Positions 8,114-15,525 of a stretch of DNA of 64,000 nucleotides are shown one piece after another. The stretch's first letter is position 1. Every line of letters begins with the position of its first letter. The stretch is from CAVTPU01 sp963736695 (GTDB lineage: Bacteria > Actinomycetota > Actinomycetes > Mycobacteriales > Micromonosporaceae), in contig CAVTPU010000004.1 in NCBI GenBank assembly GCA_963736695.1, positions 2,356,001-2,420,000 on the forward strand, in the 5' to 3' direction. A program made the position numbers and the translations under genes. The notes beneath the pieces were generated by a model. It was given only the letters and a program-made list of their open reading frames with translations. It did not search any database and was not told the DNA's origin.

Positions 8114-10996
8114 ATGCTCCTCCGCCTGAGGCGTCTGCGCCTCACCCGCCGCCGCGCGGTCGCCGGTTCGGTCGCGATCGCCGCGATCGCCGCACTCACC
8201 GGCTGGGCGGCCTGGCCCGACCCGGGTCAGTTCGCCACCAGCGACCAGTTCATCACCGTCCTGACCGGCCCCGCCGGCGACGAATCAGTCACCCTCGACA
8301 CCACCCTCTATCTGCCCAGGGCCGCCAGCGCCGCGCATCCGGTGCCTGCGGTGCTGCTCGCACACGGTTTCGGCGGCACCAAGAACAGCGTCGCCGCCGA
8401 CGCGGCCGATCTCGCGAACCTCGGATACGCCGTGCTGGCGTGGTCGGCCGAGGGGTTCGGACGCAGCGGCGGTCAGATCCACCTCGACAGCCCCGACTAT
8501 GAGGTGCGTGACGCGCAACGCCTGCTCGACTGGCTCGCGGCCCGACCCGAGATCCGCACCGATGCGCCCGGAGACCCGCGGGTCGCGGCGGTCGGCGGTT
8601 CCTACGGCGGCGGGTTGGCGTTGCTGCTCGCCGGGCACGACCGTCGGGTCGACGCGATCGTTCCGACGATCACCTGGAATGACCTGGCCCACGCGTTTCT
8701 CCCGGAGTCGACGGGAGCCGACCCCCGCGACGGGGTCTTCAAGCGCCAGTGGGCCGGCCTGTTCTTCGGGGCGGGCGGAGGCGGCGCCGGTGGTGCCGGC
8801 GCCGGTGGGGGCCTGGGCGCGCTCGCCGGCGCCGCAGCAGGCGACAGTGCTGGCAATGCTGGTGGTGCCGGCGGGCCGGATCCGACCCGACTAGACCCGA
8901 CCAGACCCGACCCCATGTGTGGACGGTTCGCCGCCGACACCTGCGCGGCCTATCTCGACCTCGCCACCGCCACCGCCACCACCACTGCCACCGCGCCGAG
9001 CGACGCGACGTTGGCGTTGCTGCACCGATCGAGCCCGGCGAGCGTGCTCGACGCCATCACCGCTCCGACGCTGCTGATCCAGGGACAGGCCGACACGTTG
9101 TTTCCGCTGAGCGAGGCGGAGGCCAACTATCGCGGCATCGCCGCGCACGGCACGAAGGTGCGGGTCGACTGGTTCGCCGGTGGGCATGACGGGGGCGCCG
9201 GACCGCCCGCCGACCAGGACCGGGGCCGCGCGTTGACCGCCCGCTGGCTCGACTTCCACCTGCGCGGGCAGGGAGCGGACCCGGGCACCGGCTTCACCTT
9301 CTCCCGGCTGGCGGGTTTCGACGCGGACACCCGCCGCATCACCACCGTGGGATTCTCCGCGGCCACATCGCCGGCCGGCGCGGCGACCGGGGCCACCCGT
9401 ACGGTGTCGGTCTCGGTTTCTGGTCCCCCGCAACAGATCGCCAATCCGCCCAATGGCACTCCGGCGGCGATCTCCTCGCTGCCCGGCGCCGGCAGCTCGG
9501 GCCTGTCGAGCCTGCTCAACAGTGCCGCATTGGAGATTTCTGGCCAACACGCCGACTTTCTCTCCGCGCCTTTAACCTCCACAGTGGACGTTGTGGGCGC
9601 GCCGACGGTGACGATCCGCGCCGCGTCCCCCACGGGCACGGCGGTCGCGTTCGTCAAGCTCTATGACACCGACCCGTCGGCCGGATCGAGCCTGCCCTTC
9701 GGTCTGGTCGCGCCGATCCGGCTGACCGGCCTGCCCCGCACGCTCGACGCGGCGCGACCCATCACCATCACCCTGCCCGTCATCGTGCACAAATTCGAGG
9801 CGGGACACCGGTTGCGGCTCACCGTGTCAAGCGCCGACCAGGCATACGCCACCCCGCCCGAACCGACGCGTTATGTCATCGGAGTCCCCGAGGGTGGCGC
9901 CCCGGTCACCTTGCCGGGCCTCGACGCGACGCCGATCGCCAACCCCGAATCGATCTGGCGATATGTGCTCGCCGCGCTCGTCGTGGTGCTGCTCGCCGTG
10001 ATCGGCACGGCCGTGGCGATCTCCCTGGTACGCCGGAGGCGGAGCGCGACTCCACATCCGTCCGACGAGTCGGAAGCACCTCTGGTGGTGACGGATCTGG
10101 GCAAGGAATACGCCGACGGATTCGTCGCCGTGTCGCGTGTGGACTTCACCGTCGAACGTGGACAGGTGGTCGGGTTGCTCGGCCCCAACGGGGCAGGCAA
10201 GACCACCACGTTGCGGGTGCTGCTCGGACTCACCCGGCCGAGCCGGGGTGAGGTGAGACTCTTCGGGCGACCGCTCACGCCGGGTTCCGACACGCTGACT
10301 CGGGTCGGCGCGCTCGTGGAGGGTCCGGGGTTCCTTCCCCACGCCACCGGCCTGGCCAATCTGCGCCTCTATTGGCGGGCCACCGGCCGCCCCGCCGACG
10401 ACGCCCACTTCGACGAGGTGTTGGAGATCGCCGGCCTGGATGACGCGGTGCACCGCAAGGTTCGCACCTATAGCCACGGCATGAAGCAGCGGCTCGCCAT
10501 CGCGCAGGCGATGTTGGGGCTGCCCGAGCTGCTCATCCTCGACGAGCCCACCGACGGACTCGATCCGCCGCAGATCGCGCAGATGCGCACGGTGCTACAC
10601 CGATACGCCACCGCCGAACGGGCGGTGCTCGTCTCCTCGCACCTGCTCGCCGAGGTGGAACAGACCTGCACCCACGCCGTGGTCATGCACAAGGGGCTGG
10701 TGGTCGCCAACGGCCCCGTCGACGAGATCGTCGGCGAGTCGGCGGTGACCCGCTTCGACGTCACCGACACAGCACTGGCCGCACAGGTGCTCGCGCAGGT
10801 GCCTGGTGTGCGGTCGGTGGAGGCCGACGGAGACACCGGCCTCGTCGTCGACCTCGCTGGCGAGCACCGCCCCGCGGCGATCGCCGCACTGGTGCACGCC
10901 GGCGTCGACGTCGACCGGGTGGCGCCTCGGCGCCGTCTGGAAGACGCGTTCCTCACCCTCGTCGGCGGCGACACGAAAGGCAGCGGACAACGATGA
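8114..10996 (+). CDS. Fusion of S15/CocE-type hydrolase and ABC exporter ATPase
   Basis: A 960-residue two-part protein (numbering from GTG 8105; three less from the preferred ATG). Residues 17-37 are an uncleaved anchor or signal. Residues 45-400 form an alpha/beta hydrolase with nucleophile Ser166 in GGSYGG, Asp330 in GQADTLF and His361 in GGHDGG, interrupted by a Gly/Ala/Thr-rich insert (221-300). A PepX_C-like beta domain follows (430-605), then a membrane helix (619-641). The last 300 residues are a complete ATPase: Walker A GPNGAGKTT (693-701), signature YSHGMKQRL, Walker B LLILDEPTDGLD, His846. The topology puts the hydrolase outside and the ATPase inside. TACGGT lies seven bases before ATG 8114. 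It overlaps its permease gene (ATGA). Confidence 0.88.
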   Translation: MLLRLRRLRLTRRRAVAGSVAIAAIAALTGWAAWPDPGQFATSDQFITVLTGPAGDESVTLDTTLYLPRAASAAHPVPAVLLAHGFGGTKNSVAADAADLANLGYAVLAWSAEGFGRSGGQIHLDSPDYEVRDAQRLLDWLAARPEIRTDAPGDPRVAAVGGSYGGGLALLLAGHDRRVDAIVPTITWNDLAHAFLPESTGADPRDGVFKRQWAGLFFGAGGGGAGGAGAGGGLGALAGAAAGDSAGNAGGAGGPDPTRLDPTRPDPMCGRFAADTCAAYLDLATATATTTATAPSDATLALLHRSSPASVLDAITAPTLLIQGQADTLFPLSEAEANYRGIAAHGTKVRVDWFAGGHDGGAGPPADQDRGRALTARWLDFHLRGQGADPGTGFTFSRLAGFDADTRRITTVGFSAATSPAGAATGATRTVSVSVSGPPQQIANPPNGTPAAISSLPGAGSSGLSSLLNSAALEISGQHADFLSAPLTSTVDVVGAPTVTIRAASPTGTAVAFVKLYDTDPSAGSSLPFGLVAPIRLTGLPRTLDAARPITITLPVIVHKFEAGHRLRLTVSSADQAYATPPEPTRYVIGVPEGGAPVTLPGLDATPIANPESIWRYVLAALVVVLLAVIGTAVAISLVRRRRSATPHPSDESEAPLVVTDLGKEYADGFVAVSRVDFTVERGQVVGLLGPNGAGKTTTLRVLLGLTRPSRGEVRLFGRPLTPGSDTLTRVGALVEGPGFLPHATGLANLRLYWRATGRPADDAHFDEVLEIAGLDDAVHRKVRTYSHGMKQRLAIAQAMLGLPELLILDEPTDGLDPPQIAQMRTVLHRYATAERAVLVSSHLLAEVEQTCTHAVVMHKGLVVANGPVDEIVGESAVTRFDVTDTALAAQVLAQVPGVRSVEADGDTGLVVDLAGEHRPAAIAALVHAGVDVDRVAPRRRLEDAFLTLVGGDTKGSGQR

Positions 10997-11829
10997 CCCA
11001 CCCATCCACCTTCAGTGTGCGCACCGAACTTCGACGCCAGGCGAGCCGGCCACGCACCCGCATCGCGTTAGCGTGCATGGTGGCGCTGCCGTTGATCGTG
11101 CTCGCGGCGTTCGAGTTCGGAAACTCCAGTCCCGACGACCGCAACAGCAGCGGCGCGTTCGCCAACCTCGTCGACGTGGCGACCGCCGGCGGGCCGAACT
11201 TCGCCCTGTTCACGTTGCTCGTGTCGGCGAGTTTTCTGCTCGTCGTGGTCGTGGCGTTGTTCTTCGGAGACACCGTGGCGAGCGAGGCGAGCTGGGGCAG
11301 CCTGCGTTATCTGCTGGCAATTCCGGTGCCCCGGGCCCGCCTGCTCGCGGTCAAATTCGTGGTGGCGTTGCTGCTCGCGGGCTCGGCCATCGTGCTGCTC
11401 GTGGGCACGGCGCTCGCCGCGGGCACGGCCCGCTATGGCTGGCATCCGTTGCGCTCGACCATCGCCGATGAGATCGCCGCGACTGCGGCGGTCGGGCGCG
11501 TCGCCGCCGCCGCCGGCTATATCGCGGTGAGCCTGCTGGTCGTCGCGGCGTTGGCGTTCCTCCTGTCTGTCTCGACCGACGCGCCGCTGGGCGCCGTGGG
11601 CGGCGCCGTGCTGCTGCAGATCCTGTCCAGCATTCTCGATCAGATCACGGCGCTCGGCACGATTCGGCAGTTCTTGCCGACCCACTACGCCAACGCGTGG
11701 TTGGGTCTGCTCTCCACTCCGGTGCAGCTCGATTCGGTCGTGCGGGGCGGCATCGCCGCGCTCGGCTACGCCTCGCTCTTCGTGGGTCTCGCGTTCTGGC
11801 GGTTTATCCGCAAGGACGTGGTCTCCTGA
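10993..11829 (+). CDS. ABC-2 type permease partner of the hydrolase-ATPase fusion
   Basis: A 278-residue membrane protein with about six hydrophobic segments (IALACMVALPLIVLAAFEF, LFTLLVSASFLLVVVVALFF, LLAVKFVVALLLAGSAIVLLV, AAAGYIAVSLLVVAALAFLLS, and a last one, LGYASLFVGLAFWRFI). The conserved DTVASEASWGSLRYLLAIPVPR loop and the C-terminal FIRKDVVS are typical of exporter permeases. The ATG overlaps the stop of the fusion gene (ATGA). Together they should form a two-gene exporter whose ATPase carries its own extracytoplasmic hydrolase. The substrate is unknown; peptides or acylated compounds would suit an S15-like domain. Confidence 0.87.
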   Translation: MTHPSTFSVRTELRRQASRPRTRIALACMVALPLIVLAAFEFGNSSPDDRNSSGAFANLVDVATAGGPNFALFTLLVSASFLLVVVVALFFGDTVASEASWGSLRYLLAIPVPRARLLAVKFVVALLLAGSAIVLLVGTALAAGTARYGWHPLRSTIADEIAATAAVGRVAAAAGYIAVSLLVVAALAFLLSVSTDAPLGAVGGAVLLQILSSILDQITALGTIRQFLPTHYANAWLGLLSTPVQLDSVVRGGIAALGYASLFVGLAFWRFIRKDVVS

Positions 11830-11865
11830 CGTCGCGGGTCTGACCTTCGTCGCGGGTCTGACCTT
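11830..11865. repeat. Perfect 18-bp tandem duplication between convergent genes
   Basis: CGTCGCGGGTCTGACCTT occurs twice without a gap (11830-11847 and 11848-11865), immediately after the permease stop codon and before the convergent gpgS gene. No terminator-like hairpin stands out. It could be a recent slippage duplication or a regulator binding site; I cannot distinguish these. Confidence 0.75.
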
Positions 11866-11888
11866 TCTCGCCCGCCGGACCGGCTCGT

Positions 11889-12812
11889 TCAGCGATAACC
11901 GACGACAGCCGTCATCGGTGGCCGGTCCGGCCAGTCGACGTGGGAGTCGACTGGCACGGCGCGTCCGTCCGTCCGGTGAAACTGGGTCAGTTCGCTCCAC
12001 ACCCCCTGGTCGGGCAGCGCCCGGCGCAACGCGGTCCGCAGGATGGTCGCCGCCATCCGGCCCAACGCCGCCGTGTCCTGGTGTCCGTGGGTGCGTTGAC
12101 CGAGATCGACCTGTGCCACGGCGTCGAGCCCGTGCCGGGCGACCGCATCGATGAGCAGTCCGGTCTCGACCCCATATCCGGCCGCGAACGGAAGGTCTTC
12201 CAACAGCGTGCGACGCGCGGCGTATTCGCCCGCGAGGGGCTGCACCACCCCGGCGAGGTGCGGCAGCAACGCGTTGAACAAAGGGCGGGCCATGAGTTCG
12301 GTGACCCGACCGCCGCCGGCCGCGGCGACGTCGAGCAGCGGCCGGTCATAGAACGCCTTCACCATCAGCACGGACGGGTCGGTGAGGATCGGCCCGAGCA
12401 GCCCGGTCAGATAGTGCTCGCCGAACCCGGTGAGGTCGGCGTCGACATAGACGATGACGTCGCCGGTGGTCGCGGCGAGGGCCTTCCACAACACTTCGCC
12501 TTTGCCCGGGCGGGTGCCGACGAGCGGCAGAATGTCGGCGCAGTGCAGCACAGTCGCGCCCGCGGCGCGGGCGACCGCCACAGTGGCGTCGACCGATCCG
12601 GAGTCGATGACGACGATCTCGTCGACGAGTCCGGTGCGGTCGGCCAGCTGATGGATCTTGGTGACGATCTCGCCGACCGTGGGCTCCTCGTCGAGTGCGG
12701 GGAGCACGACACTCACCCGGGTGTGGCCTTTCGCCCCGGTCACGAGGCTCACCGGCCAATCGGCCGCCGCCGAGGTGCGGGTGGCGAACCACGCCGCCGC
12801 TTCCGGATGCAT
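11889..12812 (-). CDS. gpgS: Glucosyl-3-phosphoglycerate synthase
   Basis: A 307-residue GT-A glycosyltransferase that joins glucose from a nucleotide sugar to 3-phosphoglycerate. This is the first step to glucosylglycerate and, in mycobacteria, methylglucose lipopolysaccharide. Visible features: VSVVLPALDEEPTVGEIV nucleotide-binding start, VVIDSGSVDAT, GKGEVLWKAL, metal-binding VDADLTGFG, AGEYAARRTLLEDLPFAAGYGVETGLLID, and the late His-rich acceptor motif QRTHGHQD. The length matches the family. The ATG at 12812 is preceded by TACGGT six bases upstream and no Shine-Dalgarno sequence. The second-step phosphatase (gpgP) is not recognisable nearby. Confidence 0.93.
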   Translation of the reverse strand: MHPEAAAWFATRTSAAADWPVSLVTGAKGHTRVSVVLPALDEEPTVGEIVTKIHQLADRTGLVDEIVVIDSGSVDATVAVARAAGATVLHCADILPLVGTRPGKGEVLWKALAATTGDVIVYVDADLTGFGEHYLTGLLGPILTDPSVLMVKAFYDRPLLDVAAAGGGRVTELMARPLFNALLPHLAGVVQPLAGEYAARRTLLEDLPFAAGYGVETGLLIDAVARHGLDAVAQVDLGQRTHGHQDTAALGRMAATILRTALRRALPDQGVWSELTQFHRTDGRAVPVDSHVDWPDRPPMTAVVGYR

Positions 12813-12864
12813 CAATTCACCGTACGGTCAGGGCGGCGCGCTGACGCAGCCAGGGGACGAGATC

Positions 12865-13599
12865 GTGACCACCCCGACTGGTATTCCCGCCACGCCAGGA
12901 TTAGCCTGCGAAGCCGTGGATGGTGGCTGGGACACTCGGGAACGCGAAGGCATCATCGTCGGTCGGCGACGGCAGCGCACGGGCCGCCGCCGCAAGCGGC
13001 GGCCCGCCCTGACCTGGACCGTCACGGTGGTGATTCTGCTCGCGGTCATCGGCGGCGGCGGGACCTATTTTTGGACACACAAGCCGAAACCGACGCTGAC
13101 GTTGCCGTCGCCGTCGATCGTGGCCCCCGGCGGGTTTCAGGCCCGGACCGGGCCGGGAAAGTCCATCGCCATCGGTCTGGAGATCCGCAACGCCACCGAC
13201 GTACCGCTCACGGTCGTCTCCGCGCAGATCACCCCGCCGCGTGGTCTCACCCAGGTCGCGCTCGCCGTCTTCACGCCCGGCCCCGACGGACGCGAGTTCA
13301 CCCTCGATGATCTGCCCAGCGCCGCGCCGGTCGCTCTCGGCACCGGGTCGGGCGACCGCAACGCGTTCATCGCGGCCCGGTTCACCGTCGATTGCGCCGC
13401 GTTGCCGCCGGCCGACGAAGTCGTCGACGAGGCGATCACGGTGCGGGTCAGCTACGAAGGCCGCACGTGGGAAGACGAGCTGACGCCGCCGGCCGTCGAC
13501 GACACCACGTGGCTCGTCGCCACCGCCGCCCGGGTCTGCGGGCCGGTGACCCCGAGTCGGTCGGCGACTCCGAGTCCGAGCGTGGGCGCGCCAAACTGA
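12865..13599 (+). CDS. Anchored secreted protein of unknown function
   Basis: A 244-residue protein that I do not recognise by family. A short cytoplasmic N-terminus ends in a very basic stretch (RRRQRTGRRRKRRP), then a single membrane helix (about residues 49-67, WTVTVVILLAVIGGGGTYF), then an exported domain of alternating strands (SIAIGLEIRNATDVPLTVVSAQITPPRGL) like an immunoglobulin-type or DUF4232-like fold. Two cysteines (Cys176 region and the later VCGP) could form a disulfide. The tail is Ser/Pro-rich. The GTG start follows AGGGGA. It is divergent from gpgS. Confidence 0.72.
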   Translation: MTTPTGIPATPGLACEAVDGGWDTREREGIIVGRRRQRTGRRRKRRPALTWTVTVVILLAVIGGGGTYFWTHKPKPTLTLPSPSIVAPGGFQARTGPGKSIAIGLEIRNATDVPLTVVSAQITPPRGLTQVALAVFTPGPDGREFTLDDLPSAAPVALGTGSGDRNAFIAARFTVDCAALPPADEVVDEAITVRVSYEGRTWEDELTPPAVDDTTWLVATAARVCGPVTPSRSATPSPSVGAPN

Positions 13600-13705
13600 C
13601 GCCCGGCTCGCCATCGGCGTACGCATCGAATGTCATGTTTTCACCTGGACCGTCGGAACCCGCCGTGACCAGGCAATGTAGGCTTCCTGGCAACAACTGA
13701 ACAAT

Positions 13706-13833
13706 CCTCATCCAGAGGGGCAGAGGGAACGGCCCGATGAAGCCCCGGCAACCACCGCGCCGCAGCGACTACGCGACGGCGCATGGCAGGTGCCAACTCC
13801 GGCCCGCGAAAGATCACTCGCGGGGAAGATGAG
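13706..13833 (+). promoter_or_regulatory. SAM-I riboswitch (S-box) upstream of thrC
   Basis: A textbook SAM-I aptamer. P1 pairs CTCATC (13706-13711) with GATGAG (13828-13833). The core holds AGAGGGGCAGAGGGA, then GGCCCGATGAAGCCCCGGC, AACC, and later GGTGCCAACTCC. A P4 hairpin pairs CCCGCG with CGCGGG. The AAGGAG ribosome site of thrC (13834-13839) directly abuts the P1 3' strand and no run of T follows. Control by S-adenosylmethionine is therefore more likely at translation than by a terminator. A TAGCTT hexamer at 13679-13684 is a plausible -10 box. Confidence 0.95.
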
Positions 13834-13844
13834 AAGGAGTCGCC

Positions 13845-15113
13845 ATGGTGGCGTCAGCAGCCCGTTGTCTCGTCTGCCGATTCTGCGGCGCGCGATATTC
13901 GCTGCGCCCGCAACACGCGTGTCAGGCATGTTTCGGTCCCCTCGAAGTCGGCTACGACACGGCCGCGCTCGGCGGGGTCACCCGCGCCGAGATCGAGGCC
14001 GGGCCGGCGAACATGTGGCGATATGCGGCGCTGCTTCCGGTCGGCCAGGATCCGGCGACCCGAGTCACCCTCGACCCCGGTCTCACCCCGCTGGTCGCCG
14101 CGCCGGCGCTGGCCAAGGCGGTCGGGCTGCGCGCGCCGCTCTGGGTCAAGGACGACTCCGCGAACCCAACCCACTCGTTCAAGGACCGGGTCGTGTCGGT
14201 GGCGCTCACCGCCGCCGCCGGATTCGGCTTCACCCGGTTCGCCTGCGCCTCCACCGGCAACCTCGCCAACTCGGTGGCGGCGCACGCCGCCCGGGCCGGC
14301 GCGGCGTCGATCGTGTTCATCCCCGCCGACCTCGAACCCGGCAAGGTCGTCGCCACCGCGATCTACGGCGGCGACCTCGTCGCGGTCGACGGCTCCTATG
14401 ACGACGTCAACCGACTGTGCGCCGAACTCACCGAGACCGACGAGTTCGAGCAGACCGCATTCGTCAACGTCAACCTGCGCCCGTTCTATGCCGAGGGGTC
14501 CAAAACGCTGGGTTATGAGGTGGCCGAACAGTTGGGTTGGCGGCTGCCCGAGCAGATCGTGATCCCGATGGCGAGCGGGGAACTGCTCACCAAGGTGGAT
14601 AAGGCGTTCGCCGAACTGGTCGAGATAGGGCTGGTGCGGGCCCCGGAACGGGGCTGGCGGGTCTTCGGCGCGCAGTCGGCGGGATGTGACCCCATCGTCA
14701 CCACCTTGCACCGCGACCCGGACGGGGTCGGCCGCGACGAGATCACGCCGGTCAAGCCCACAGGGATCGCGAAGTCGCTCAACATCGGCGATCCGGCCGC
14801 CGGGCTCTATGCACTCGAGTCGGTGCGCCGCAGCGGCGGCTGGATGGACCACGCCGACGACGCGGAGATCATCGACGGCATCCGTCTGCTCGCTCGGACC
14901 ACGGGAATCTTCGCGGAGACGGCCGGTGGCGTGACGGTGGCGGTGCTGCGGCGCCTCGTCGAGTCGGGGCGCCTCGACCCGGAGCGAGAGACCGTGCTGT
15001 TCAACACGGGCGAAGGGTTGAAGACCTTGGACTCGATCGAATCAGCTGCTGGGCCCACGCATCGGATCGCGCCGGGGCTGCGGGCGGCCCGGGCCGCCGG
15101 ACTCATCGAGTGA
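13845..15113 (+). CDS. thrC: Threonine synthase (zinc-ribbon type)
   Basis: A 422-residue PLP enzyme converting O-phosphohomoserine to threonine. The N-terminus has the small cysteine cluster of this subfamily (Cys8, Cys11, Cys14, Cys26, Cys29). The PLP lysine is Lys113 in NPTHSFKDR, followed by ACASTGNLANSVAAHAARAG and the phosphate-binding region. The C-terminal half has the TGIAKSLNIGDPA and ETAGGVTVAVLRRL segments of the family. The ATG has AAGGAG six bases upstream, placed against the SAM riboswitch, so synthesis should respond to SAM. Since thrC competes with methionine synthesis for homoserine phosphate, SAM control of this branch is notable. A related PLP lyase is the main alternative. 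Confidence 0.88.
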   Translation: MVASAARCLVCRFCGARYSLRPQHACQACFGPLEVGYDTAALGGVTRAEIEAGPANMWRYAALLPVGQDPATRVTLDPGLTPLVAAPALAKAVGLRAPLWVKDDSANPTHSFKDRVVSVALTAAAGFGFTRFACASTGNLANSVAAHAARAGAASIVFIPADLEPGKVVATAIYGGDLVAVDGSYDDVNRLCAELTETDEFEQTAFVNVNLRPFYAEGSKTLGYEVAEQLGWRLPEQIVIPMASGELLTKVDKAFAELVEIGLVRAPERGWRVFGAQSAGCDPIVTTLHRDPDGVGRDEITPVKPTGIAKSLNIGDPAAGLYALESVRRSGGWMDHADDAEIIDGIRLLARTTGIFAETAGGVTVAVLRRLVESGRLDPERETVLFNTGEGLKTLDSIESAAGPTHRIAPGLRAARAAGLIE

Positions 15114-15525
15114 CGGCGACGCGCGCGGCCGGTCGGGTTCACCCGATCGGCGGATTTCGGCGACTGACAAACCACGGGGAGTAATCGTGATGCCGAGGCC
15201 AAGAGGAGATGAACAGGACAGGTCACCACGGTAAACAGCACTCTGTGTGACTGTCACAAAACTGGCAGTCGAGGACTGGCCGGAATGGGGCTTGACTGGA
15301 TATTGCGGACCGCGCAGGATTGCGGCTGCGGGAGGTTCCTTGCCGCGCAGCCGGCAGGGCGGCGTGCAGACTCGATGTCAGCGATGGCGTCGGCGTAAGG
15401 TCCTCCCGACCAACGTGAGGTGTCGGCCGCCATCTGCTCATCGGATGGCGGCCGATGCCATTTCCCCACGCGATCATGGAGGATTGGCGGGGGGAAAAGT
15501 GGAGGCGGCGAGGCATGATTGCCCG
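15114..15525. other. Spacer before paaN with a strong 12-bp hairpin
   Basis: 412 bp with no convincing gene on either strand. The main structure is a perfect inverted repeat: TCGGCCGCCATC (15423-15434), nine-base loop, GATGGCGGCCGA (15444-15455), 70 bp before the paaN start and without a following T-run. It could be an attenuator, an operator or a terminator for upstream read-through. A second, AT-richer zone around 15220-15260 looks like a promoter region. Confidence 0.5.

Noticed and set aside
12658..12864. Longer N-terminus for the anchored secreted protein
   Set aside because: It would overlap the 5' part of gpgS on the opposite strand; the GTG at 12865 has a ribosome site and gives a normal signal-anchor topology.
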